From: an uncultured Candidatus Peregrinibacteria bacterium
Lineage (GTDB): Bacteria > Patescibacteriota > Gracilibacteria > CAIRYL01
Assembly (NCBI GenBank): GCA_903882825.1
Contig: CAIRYL010000018.1
Coordinates: 1-7,680 of the forward strand
Direction: 5' to 3'
DNA length: 7,680 bases
Part shown: piece after piece, positions 1 through 6,315 of the stretch
How the letters are laid out: each line of letters begins with the position of its first letter
How positions within the stretch are numbered: position 1 is the first letter of the stretch
Translations under genes and position numbers: made by a program
Notes under the pieces: model-generated
What the model was told of the DNA's origin: nothing
Database searches by the model: none
What the model saw: only the letters and a program-made list of their open reading frames with translations

Positions 1-133
1 AAGTTATGATGAAATGGTAAATAAATTTACTGATTTTGACAACTGGAATGAACGGATGGCAGGACAATATTTAGAAGGAATTCAAGTAGCACGTTTTGAT
101 AAATATACTTCTATTGGGAAACTCAGAAAATAA
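1..133 (+). CDS. C-terminal end of an unrecognised protein (5' partial)
   Basis: An open frame enters from the left edge (first full codon at position 2) and ends at TAA 131-133, giving 43 residues that end in 'RFDKYTSIGKLRK'. The segment is hydrophilic, rich in Asp, Asn, Lys and Arg, and has no membrane span or Cys/His motif. It reads like the last helices of a soluble protein. The other two plus frames are broken by stops here, so this is the likely coding frame. I do not recognise the family. The stop lies one base before the ATG of the RNase H remnant that follows, so either the two were once an operon or the junction is a deletion scar. Assigning a function needs the sequence to the left. 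Confidence 0.5.
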   Translation, partial: SYDEMVNKFTDFDNWNERMAGQYLEGIQVARFDKYTSIGKLRK

Positions 134-134
134 A

Positions 135-233
135 ATGATAACCAATTTTGAAAATATCACTTTTACTCATATTCCTAGAGCAAAAAACGCCAAAGCAGAT
201 GCTTTAGCGAATAAGGCGATTGATAATCGATAA
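135..233 (+). pseudogene. rnhA: Remnant of a type 1 ribonuclease H (C-terminal tail only)
   Basis: The frame from ATG 135 to TAA 231 gives 32 residues containing 'THIPRAKNAKADALANKAID'. This matches the C-terminal signature of type 1 RNase H (general form H-x-P-R-x-x-N-x-x-A-D-x-L-A-N). His12 and Asp22 are ten residues apart, the same spacing as catalytic His124 and Asp134 in E. coli RNase HI. RNase H cleaves the RNA strand of RNA-DNA hybrids and is normally about 150 residues. The other catalytic acidic residues lie in the N-terminal part, which is absent: the three plus frames upstream of 135 carry no RNase H-like sequence, and this frame is interrupted by stops at 18 and around 90. The piece cannot be active alone. 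It is most simply a 5'-truncated pseudogene; a sequencing or assembly join is the alternative. Confidence 0.65.
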
Positions 234-246
234 AGTAGCCTATAAT
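220..246 (+). promoter_or_regulatory. Possible promoter of the MBL-fold hydrolase gene
   Basis: A perfect TATAAT lies at 241-246, with TTGATA at 220-225 as a possible -35. The 15-base spacer is shorter than the usual 16-18. Transcription would begin near 253 and leave a leader of roughly 44 bases before the ATG at 297. The same bases also form the loop and arm of a hairpin (237-252), so promoter and terminator readings compete. In sequence this AT-rich a TATAAT can arise by chance. Confidence 0.3.
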
Positions 247-262
247 AAGGCTTTTATATTTA
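237..262 (+). terminator. Weak intrinsic-terminator-like hairpin after the RNase H remnant
   Basis: AGCCT (237-241) pairs with AGGCT (248-252) around a six-base AT loop, and is followed by TTTTATATTT. The stem is only 5 bp with three G-C pairs. The position, 4 bases after the remnant's stop, and the T-rich tail fit a terminator for the genes entering from the left. Confidence 0.3.
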
Positions 263-296
263 TTTTTATGCCTCTTTAAAAATATTTTTTCACCTT

Positions 297-1178
297 ATGA
301 AACCGTCTCAATTTTCTCTTTTGAGTATTGTTTTATGCGCATTTACTTTTACCGGATGGCATGTTTCTGAAAGAATGCCAGATGAAAAACTGCATATTCA
401 TGTATTTGAAACTGACGAAGGTGATGCCATGCTCATAAAAACTCCAGAAGGACATTTTATAACGATTGATGGAGGAATAAATCGTACTGCCATTTCCAGT
501 TTTTTTCGTGAAAAATGGTTTTGGGATAGAAAAATTGATCTCCTCATCCTCACTCATCCTGATAGTGATCATATAAATGGTGCATACGAACTTTTACAAT
601 CGTTTGCAGTAGAAAAAATACTCTTCACGGGTGTGCAAAAAGATCAGGAAATCTATAAAAATTTTATATCTCTCGCGAAAGAAAAAAATATTCCCATGGT
701 GTTTGCAGATCAATGGAGTGACATTCAAGCGGGAAGTGTATTTTTAGATACTGTATATCCTCTTACCTCTCTTGCTGAAAAAACAGTAGAAGCTTCAAAT
801 AATACCAGTATTATTTTTCAACTTCGGTATTTTAATTTTGAAATGCTTTTTACAGGAGATATAGAAGCCGATAAAGAAAAAATACTCCTCACCAATGGAA
901 CACCTCTTAAAAGTGATGTTTTAAAAGTGGCACATCATGGATCCAATACTTCTTCATCACTTCCGTTTTTAAAAAGTGTACAGCCCAAAAGTGCTATTTT
1001 TTCTGTCGGACAAAAAACGCGATTCCCTCATCCGGCTCCTGCTATTGTACAACGATTTACTGATTTACAAATTCCTACCTGGAATACCAAAAATGGAGAA
1101 GTAGAAATAGTGGTAGATGCTGACCAATTTTGTATTCTTCAAAAAAAAGAAGAGAAATGCATGAAGAATGAAGGGTAA
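297..1178 (+). CDS. ComEC/Rec2-type metallo-beta-lactamase-fold hydrolase, membrane-anchored
   Basis: This is a 293-residue metal-dependent hydrolase resembling the stand-alone C-terminal domain of ComEC/Rec2. Residues 6-22 form a single hydrophobic segment, a likely signal anchor that places the enzyme outside the membrane. The metal-binding signature is 'THPDSDH' (His87, Asp89, Asp91, His92). 'FTGD' (Asp188) and 'AHHGS' (His213, His214) follow, then 'RFPHP' (His245) and a 'NTKNGEVEI' strand near 264-272. These appear in the order and spacing of the ComEC-type domain. The ComEC channel helices and OB-fold are absent, so this is not a complete DNA-uptake channel. Members of the family hydrolyse phosphodiesters or remain uncharacterised; nuclease activity on incoming DNA is inference. 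There is no clear Shine-Dalgarno before ATG 297. It ends 11 bp from a convergent gene. Confidence 0.9.
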   Translation: MKPSQFSLLSIVLCAFTFTGWHVSERMPDEKLHIHVFETDEGDAMLIKTPEGHFITIDGGINRTAISSFFREKWFWDRKIDLLILTHPDSDHINGAYELLQSFAVEKILFTGVQKDQEIYKNFISLAKEKNIPMVFADQWSDIQAGSVFLDTVYPLTSLAEKTVEASNNTSIIFQLRYFNFEMLFTGDIEADKEKILLTNGTPLKSDVLKVAHHGSNTSSSLPFLKSVQPKSAIFSVGQKTRFPHPAPAIVQRFTDLQIPTWNTKNGEVEIVVDADQFCILQKKEEKCMKNEG

Positions 1179-1189
1179 ATTATATTTTT

Positions 1190-3778
1190 TTACAGACGGT
1201 CTTTTTCCCATGTTTTTTGAAGAGATCCCAGATCTTTTTGCTCTTTACTCTTTCCGTATAAAATTTCCCTTATTTTTTTTACAAGACGAGGATATCGCCA
1301 CTGCAACGAAGTAAGAGGAAACGAATCAATTTCATAATAATTTTTAAGCCATCGTAAAAAACGATCGGTTATGGGAGTGTTTTTTATTTTTTTAAAATGC
1401 ACAAACCACCAATACAAAAACCAGAAAACCCCCAAAATAATACAGATCAGTAATCCCCATGCTTTATGCTCCCAAATCATCTTAAAAAATGTTTTCTGTC
1501 GGTCTCCCGTAAAATTTACAATATATTCATACCATTTTAATTCAATAGTGTCGTAATAACGAATAACCGTTTGAAAAAACGGAATTTCTTCAAACCAAAA
1601 AGTTTCAGCAGAAGGGAGAGATGGAGTCGCATCAAAAGTATTCCACTGTTCATTTTGCCATACTTCTACCCACGAATGAGCGTTTTTTCCTCGCACAATC
1701 CATGCCCCTGCATCTGTATTCCATTCTCCTCCTGAAAATCCATTTACCAAAACTGCCTGATACTGAAAATGCTGTAATGTAAGCGCTAAAAGTGTAGCAA
1801 AATACTCGCAATGACCTTTCTGAGAACCGTACACAAAATCTTGTAAATTTTTTGCGGGATCACTTAAAGAATACGAAAATCCTGCTTCATCACGAATATA
1901 TTCCGAGAGTAATGATGGATCTTTTTGAATATTGAGTGGTATTTTTTCCCAGAAAGGAGTCAGCATACTCTTTACAGAAGGATCTCCGGCTGGAATACGC
2001 AATAACGAAGAATCTCCTGCAAAAAAATCTTCTAACATTCCATTTTCTTTTTGAAAAAAAGAAAGAGTAACCGTTTTTGCAGAAAATTGAGGATTTCGAA
2101 AAGATGCGGTGGTTCTATCAATCCCAGAAAGAATTAATGCTTCTTTTCCACTTTCTATTTGAAGTGGAGTAGCAGGCAAAAATAATGTTTTTCCTCCTTC
2201 TAGATAAAATTTTACTCGAAACGAAATTTCTTTTTTCCCTTTTTTTGTGGAAGAAAAAAGAGGATAAGGAATCTCTTTTTGAAGATTTTCAATACGTGTC
2301 CAAGAAGAACCATTAAAATAATCAAATCTTGCCCCTCTCCAATACCACTGGGAATACAGAGGAATATCTTGTTCTTTTGCATTTTCTATCACTATTACTT
2401 TTCCAAAATTTTCTTTTATCCCTTGTACATCTTGCAACGAAACTTTTTCTGTAAATCCGCTTTGAACCACTTCTTTTTGTCCGAAAAAAGAAGAATCTTG
2501 TGCTTTATTTCCATGTGGCAATACCAGAAAAAACAAAATCGTTCCCACCATCACCATCCCCGACATACTCCAAAAACTTTTGTGTGTTTTTGGAACTCCA
2601 ATATTTTGAGAGTATTCTTCTTTTTTTTCTCCTCCCGCATACCAAGAAAATAAAAATACGGCAAACAGAAGATAGATGAGAAAAAATGGGAAAAACCAAA
2701 CCCGTAATGTAAAAAGCGAAAGAGCGACAAATACAAAAAGCACTAAAAAAACATGTGTAAATCCATCTCTTCGTTCTCTTTCAAAAAAATGTTTTCCAAT
2801 TGCTAAAAAAATTAAAAAATGAACCCCCGATTCCACCATATCTCCCAAATAAACACCTTCGGTAACAGTAAGAGCAAAGAGAAAAAGACCAAAAAAATTC
2901 AGAAGTTTTCGTCCACCAAATGGAAGAATTTTTTTATATTTACAAAAAAAATAAAACGCAAGAGTACTGAAGGAAATAATGAAAAACGGAATATTCCACC
3001 ATTCTAAAAAAATAGCGATGATGGCGAGTATAATCATGCCCCATTCGCCTTTTTCTCCTTCTTCAATATCGGTTCTTCTGGTGAACACTTCATTACTTTT
3101 TAATGAAAATGAAGGTATTCCTGTATTTTCCACTTCATCATTCCCACGTTTTTGAATTTCCCGATCTCGCACCATAATTATTCCTCTTTTTGCCGTTTGA
3201 AGCGCATCAATTCGTGCAAGAGTATCTTCGGGATTTATGGGACGTATCCGAAAATATATATCACCTTCTTGATTTTTATTTTTTTTGGCAGGAAAAGAGG
3301 CAATAAAAAGAGGTAACGGAATGAAAATCCGAAAAATATCAAGCCTCCCTTGTATACTCACCCATATTTTCCCAAAAGTTGCAGGAAGAATATATCTATT
3401 TTCATGGGGTTCTGGGGTTAATACCAATACTTGAGAAGAAGCAGGAATAAAAGAATTTTGCCCATTCCTCTTCATTTCTTGAAAAAGAATTTTAAAAAAA
3501 ACATATTTTCGGTTGGGATGCAAAAACGTAAACGAAAGGTGTTGTTCCCCTCTTATTCGTTCCCAATTACAGCGAACAAACTGTTTTGCTTTCCACACAT
3601 CCCAAAGCGAATAACAAAAAAGTGCCAACACAAACGCTGGCAAAAAAAGAAGCACTTGAATTCCTTTCAGAAAAGAAATAGCAGTTAACAGAAAACCTAA
3701 CGATAAAAGCACTACTCCTGTTTTTGAAAGTGTTCCATTGGTATCAAGCCATTGATGAATACGTGCAAAGAAAGACAA
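1190..3778 (-). CDS. DUF58-like/TgpA-type membrane transglutaminase-like protein (apparent fusion)
   Basis: An 862-residue membrane protein of the TgpA/YebA (DUF3488) transglutaminase-like family. Residues 20-57 form two membrane spans. A soluble region to about 245 carries a degenerate DUF58 signature ('RIRPINPED...AKRGIIMVRDRE', 177-207). A cluster of spans follows at about 248-421. Next comes an outward-facing region with the family markers 'VSLQDVQGI' (446-454) and 'YWRGARFDYFNG' (479-490), then the transglutaminase core with a complete triad: Cys657 in 'GHCEYFA', His701 in 'NAHSWVEVW' and Asp716 in 'FDATP'. One last span lies at 773-793, with a short cytoplasmic tail. TgpA proteins are typically about 650-750 residues, so the extra length is the N-terminal DUF58-like part; the vWA-like remainder of DUF58 is missing. 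Substrate is unknown; cell-envelope peptide or protein processing is inference. The start is TTG without a nearby Shine-Dalgarno. GGAG lies about 25 bases upstream and an in-frame TGA bounds the frame, so the start is uncertain by up to about 11 codons. Confidence 0.92.
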   Translation of the reverse strand: MSFFARIHQWLDTNGTLSKTGVVLLSLGFLLTAISFLKGIQVLLFLPAFVLALFCYSLWDVWKAKQFVRCNWERIRGEQHLSFTFLHPNRKYVFFKILFQEMKRNGQNSFIPASSQVLVLTPEPHENRYILPATFGKIWVSIQGRLDIFRIFIPLPLFIASFPAKKNKNQEGDIYFRIRPINPEDTLARIDALQTAKRGIIMVRDREIQKRGNDEVENTGIPSFSLKSNEVFTRRTDIEEGEKGEWGMIILAIIAIFLEWWNIPFFIISFSTLAFYFFCKYKKILPFGGRKLLNFFGLFLFALTVTEGVYLGDMVESGVHFLIFLAIGKHFFERERRDGFTHVFLVLFVFVALSLFTLRVWFFPFFLIYLLFAVFLFSWYAGGEKKEEYSQNIGVPKTHKSFWSMSGMVMVGTILFFLVLPHGNKAQDSSFFGQKEVVQSGFTEKVSLQDVQGIKENFGKVIVIENAKEQDIPLYSQWYWRGARFDYFNGSSWTRIENLQKEIPYPLFSSTKKGKKEISFRVKFYLEGGKTLFLPATPLQIESGKEALILSGIDRTTASFRNPQFSAKTVTLSFFQKENGMLEDFFAGDSSLLRIPAGDPSVKSMLTPFWEKIPLNIQKDPSLLSEYIRDEAGFSYSLSDPAKNLQDFVYGSQKGHCEYFATLLALTLQHFQYQAVLVNGFSGGEWNTDAGAWIVRGKNAHSWVEVWQNEQWNTFDATPSLPSAETFWFEEIPFFQTVIRYYDTIELKWYEYIVNFTGDRQKTFFKMIWEHKAWGLLICIILGVFWFLYWWFVHFKKIKNTPITDRFLRWLKNYYEIDSFPLTSLQWRYPRLVKKIREILYGKSKEQKDLGSLQKTWEKDRL
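1219..1239 (+). terminator. Candidate terminator of the MBL-fold gene, inside the convergent gene
   Basis: On the plus strand, AGATC (1223-1227) pairs with GATCT (1231-1235) around a 3-base loop. The stem extends outward through 1219-1222 and 1236-1239 by A-T and G-T pairs, so its right arm is T-rich. It lies 41 bases past the TAA of the plus-strand gene, within the last codons of the opposing gene, the usual arrangement when convergent genes have almost no gap. Confidence 0.35.
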
Positions 3779-3876
3779 GGATAACCCAAAAAATATATTC
3801 TTTTCTCCATTTCACGCCTTATAAAAAGCATAAAATGACAATTATTATTGATGACGATATGTTGAGAAGAAAAATC

Positions 3877-3952
3877 TGGTGGGCCCGACTGGGATTGAAC
3901 CAGTGACCAATCGGTTATGAGCCGACTGCTCTCACCACTGAGCTACGGGCCC
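3877..3952 (-). tRNA. tRNA with CAU anticodon, probably tRNA-Ile2 (lysidine type)
   Basis: A 76-base cloverleaf includes the encoded CCA (3877-3879). The acceptor stem is GGGCCCG/CGGGCCC with discriminator A. The D arm is GCTC/GAGC, the anticodon stem-loop is GTCGG-CTCATAA-CCGAT, and the T arm is ACTGG-TTCAATC-CCAGT. The anticodon is CAU. It is not an initiator: position 1 pairs with 72, and the three G-C pairs of initiator anticodon stems are absent (C29-G41). C4-G69 and C5-G68 are present, the pairs TilS favours in E. coli tRNA-Ile2. The 'GAGCAG..CGGCTCATAACCG' block also matches Ile2 more closely than elongator Met. Automatic callers would probably label it Met. If Ile2, TilS modifies C34 to lysidine so that it reads AUA, a codon used in these genes. 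Confidence 0.93.
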
Positions 3953-3973
3953 TAAAAATAGAAATTCTTCAAA

Positions 3974-3982
3974 AGTATAACA
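3974..3982 (-). promoter_or_regulatory. Extended -10 element upstream of the tRNA gene
   Basis: Read on the minus strand this is TGTTATACT, a TGn extension followed by a -10-like TATACT. It ends 21 bases before the first tRNA base, which would give a 5' leader of about 14 bases for RNase P to remove. No convincing -35 is present 17 bases upstream, as expected for an extended -10 promoter. Confidence 0.4.
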
Positions 3983-3998
3983 AAAAAATAGAAGAAGA

Positions 3999-4020
3999 GA
4001 AAAAATAAATTTATTCTTTC
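3999..4020 (-). terminator. AT-only dyad after ligA, possible weak terminator
   Basis: A 22-base near-perfect inverted repeat is centred on AATAAATTTATT, with 11-base arms and one G-T wobble. It starts 12 bases past the ligA stop, with a T-run in the distal arm on the minus strand. It has almost no G-C pairs, so it would be a poor hairpin. It may instead separate ligA from the tRNA promoter or be compositional noise. Confidence 0.25.
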
Positions 4021-4032
4021 AAAATAGTATTA

Positions 4033-6246
4033 TTAAAACTCTTCCGAAAAAAGAGATAATTCTTGAAGAGAATGAGGTTTTTCATGATTAAAACTTCCCT
4101 CTGACGGCATTTTTATAATATTTTTCTCTCCTAATATTTTTAAAAAATCGTCTTCTAAAAGAATGGGAATTCCTATTTTTAAGGCTTTTAATTTTTTTGA
4201 TCCAGCATTTTCTCCACATACTAAAAAATGAGTTCGAGAAGAAAGTGCAGTAACTGGCTTTCCTCCTACTTCTTCTACCATTTTTTGGGCTTCTTCCCGT
4301 GAGAAATTTTGAAGGGTTCCTGTAAAAAGTACCGATTTCCCAAAGAGCGGGTGATTTTTTGAAAGAGGTTGAGAAAGAGAAAGAAATGAAATGCCAATTT
4401 CTTCGGTAAAAATTTTCAGCATTTTTTGTGTTTTTTCGTCATGAAAAAATGCAAATAATTTTTGTGCAGTTCGTGCCCCAATATCATACATTTCTTCAAA
4501 TGATTCTTGAGACGCATTTTGTAATGCTTCTAATGTCTGAAATTTTTCTGCCAGTATTTTTGCGGTTCTTTCTCCAATTAAAGGGATACCAAGTGCGTTT
4601 AAAAAAGAAGAAAGAGGAATTTTTTTGCTTTTTTGAATCGCTTCAAAAAGTTTTTCTGCCGATTTTAGTTGAAATCCTTCTATTTCTAAAAGATCTGAAA
4701 CGGTTAAAAAATAGATATCTGATATATTTTTTACTTTTCCAGATTTCACGAAATGATTCGCAATTTCTTTTCCAATGCCTTCAATATTCATTCCTTTTTG
4801 TGACGCAAAATGTTGAAATCTTTTCGTAAAAGCATCTTGGCAATAAGGATTAGTGCATTTTATAGCAGATTCTTCCTGTATTTTTTCTACACTTCCACCG
4901 CACGCAGGGCAAAAAAGTGGCGCTTCAATAGCATTTTCTGTTCCGTTTCTTGTTTCTGGTATCGATGCAATAATATACGGAATCACATCCCCCGAACGCT
5001 CTATATGCACTCTATCTCCAATACGAATATCTTTTTCAGTAATGAAACCAATATTATGAAGTGTTGCCCGAGACACCCATACTCCGTTCATTTGTATAGG
5101 TTGTAAGTGTGCAACCGGAGTAAGAACTCCGGTACGTCCTACCTGCCATTCTATATTTTCCACAGTGGTAATAAATCGAGTTGCTGGGAATTTCCACGCG
5201 ATTGCCCAACGTGGATGATGACCCGTTTCGCCTGCGTTTTTTCGTAAAAAATATTCATCTACTTTTACAACGGCTCCATCTATTTCAAAATCGAGGGTTT
5301 TTCGCATATTTTCTATTTCTGCAATGGCATTTTGTACTGCTTTTATACTTGTACATTTTTTAAAATATGGAGGATGTGGGATATGAGATTCTTCAAATAT
5401 CTTTAAAATTTCAGAATATGTTTTTTTTTCCTGTAAAAAATGAGCATTTTCAGAAAAACCAGCGAGTTCGTAACAAAAAATTGAAAGTTTTCGGTCTGCC
5501 GTAATACTCGGATCTAATTGACGCAAACTTCCTGCAGAAGCATTTCGAGGATTAGAAAAAAGGGATTCTCCTGTTTTTTGTCGACGAATATTGAGTGCTG
5601 TAAAATCAGAATTTTTCATGACCACTTCTCCACGAATTTCTATTTCATCTGCAAAAAGAGGAAGGGAAAGAGGAAGAGACCCAATAGTTTTGGCATTTTC
5701 GGTTACTAATTCTCCCATTTCTCCATCTCCACGCGTAACGGCGCGCTTTAAAAAAACTCGAGATGAAGATGAAGGATGAGACGTATATATTAACGAAATG
5801 CCCAGTCCGTCAAATTTTGGTTCTACAATATACGAAGGAGAAGAGCCTTCTGGTAAAAATTTTTTTAAACGTTTTTCCCAATTTTCTAAATCTGCTTCTG
5901 TAAAGGCGTTTTCTAAAGAAATCATGGGTACATTATGGCGTGCTTTTAAAAGTGCCGAGGAAACAGGAAGATTAATACGAGCAGTAGGAGAATCAGGAGT
6001 TTTGAGCGATGGAGACTCTTCCTCCCATTTTTTTAAGAGATGAAACAGATCATCATATTGTGCATCCGAAATAATGGCATGTTGATGAAGATAATATTGA
6101 ACATTATGGAATCGTAATACTTCTCGAAGGTTTTCTATTTCTTGTTTTTTTTCATCCTCTGATGCGGGATGATGCAGGAAAAAAAGAAAAAAATCCCCTT
6201 TTTTTAAACATTCTTGAGGATTTTGAAAAGTTCCCATAGCGCACAA
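4033..6246 (-). CDS. ligA: NAD+-dependent DNA ligase LigA
   Basis: Complete bacterial replicative ligase, sealing nicks in DNA with NAD+. Domain Ia carries 'YYLHQHAIISDAQYDDL' (51-67), the NMN-binding region. The adenylation domain has 'PMISLENAF' (107-115), 'EPKFDG' with nucleotide-accepting Lys144 (142-147), 'TRGDGEMGE' (171-179), 'NPRNASAGS' (232-240) and 'EIDGAVVKV' (321-329). The OB domain starts at 'VGRTGVLTPVAHL' (369-381) and includes 'ERSGDVIPY' (416-424). A four-Cys zinc finger uses Cys446, Cys449, Cys464 and Cys469. Helix-hairpin-helix repeats span about 485-600 and a BRCT domain about 632-706. At 737 residues it is longer than E. coli LigA (671). The excess includes ~33 N-terminal residues, with a 'GDFFLFFLHH' patch, and a ~30-residue tail. 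The first possible start is TTG 6246, with GGAG 11 bases upstream; an in-frame ATG at 6237 removes only three residues. No partner gene is next to it. Confidence 0.98.
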   Translation of the reverse strand: MCAMGTFQNPQECLKKGDFFLFFLHHPASEDEKKQEIENLREVLRFHNVQYYLHQHAIISDAQYDDLFHLLKKWEEESPSLKTPDSPTARINLPVSSALLKARHNVPMISLENAFTEADLENWEKRLKKFLPEGSSPSYIVEPKFDGLGISLIYTSHPSSSSRVFLKRAVTRGDGEMGELVTENAKTIGSLPLSLPLFADEIEIRGEVVMKNSDFTALNIRRQKTGESLFSNPRNASAGSLRQLDPSITADRKLSIFCYELAGFSENAHFLQEKKTYSEILKIFEESHIPHPPYFKKCTSIKAVQNAIAEIENMRKTLDFEIDGAVVKVDEYFLRKNAGETGHHPRWAIAWKFPATRFITTVENIEWQVGRTGVLTPVAHLQPIQMNGVWVSRATLHNIGFITEKDIRIGDRVHIERSGDVIPYIIASIPETRNGTENAIEAPLFCPACGGSVEKIQEESAIKCTNPYCQDAFTKRFQHFASQKGMNIEGIGKEIANHFVKSGKVKNISDIYFLTVSDLLEIEGFQLKSAEKLFEAIQKSKKIPLSSFLNALGIPLIGERTAKILAEKFQTLEALQNASQESFEEMYDIGARTAQKLFAFFHDEKTQKMLKIFTEEIGISFLSLSQPLSKNHPLFGKSVLFTGTLQNFSREEAQKMVEEVGGKPVTALSSRTHFLVCGENAGSKKLKALKIGIPILLEDDFLKILGEKNIIKMPSEGSFNHEKPHSLQELSLFSEEF

Positions 6247-6264
6247 AAAGAATACTGCTCCGGT

Positions 6265-6293
6265 ATGGTATCTTTTTTATAATAATGATTCAA
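6265..6293 (-). promoter_or_regulatory. Possible ligA promoter
   Basis: On the minus strand TTGAAT (6293-6288) and TACCAT (6270-6265) are separated by 17 bases. Each matches four of six consensus positions. Transcription would start near 6258, about 12-21 bases ahead of the candidate ligA starts, consistent with the short leaders expected here. Confidence 0.3.
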
Positions 6294-6295
6294 AT

Positions 6296-6310
6296 AGGAG
6301 GAAAGAAATG
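6296..6310 (+). promoter_or_regulatory. Strong Shine-Dalgarno and ATG on the plus strand, antisense to the neighbouring gene
   Basis: AGGAGG at 6296-6301 is followed after six bases by ATG at 6308-6310, an ideal ribosome-binding layout and the best in this window. A TATAAT at 6278-6283 lies just upstream, without a good -35. The frame it opens runs 69 codons to 6517, entirely antisense to the minus-strand gene ending at 6316, and encodes a hydrophobic stretch near residues 19-40. I cannot show that the peptide is real. The signal may be a chance product of a purine-rich gap. Confidence 0.3.
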
Positions 6311-6315
6311 TATTT

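Noticed and set aside
2279..2653. A 124-codon plus-strand frame with a 'SHHHHPRH' histidine run
   Set aside because: It lies entirely antisense to the membrane-span region of the transglutaminase gene. The histidines are the complement of codons in the minus frame, and there is no ribosome-binding site or family resemblance.
3831..3845. TTGTCA and TATAAG on the minus strand ahead of the transglutaminase gene as a promoter
   Set aside because: The two hexamers are only about 12 bases apart, too close for a sigma-70-type promoter, and no other pair with proper spacing was found.
3724..3906. A 60-codon plus-strand frame ending 'WWARLGLNQ'
   Set aside because: Its end is the familiar false translation across the antisense of a tRNA gene, and its first part overlaps the start of the transglutaminase gene. 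It has no start signal.
4428..5106. Plus-strand frames of 133 and 98 codons opposite ligA
   Set aside because: They are antisense to conserved LigA domains; the Phe/Leu-rich composition reflects complemented purine-rich codons. No recognisable domains.
1190..6246. Use of TGA as glycine (genetic code 25), as in Gracilibacteria and Absconditabacteria
   Set aside because: About 1,600 codons of two clearly identified genes contain no in-frame TGA, and the conserved glycines of LigA and TgpA are encoded by GGN. Most genes end in TAA, one in TAG and one in TGA, as in the standard code.
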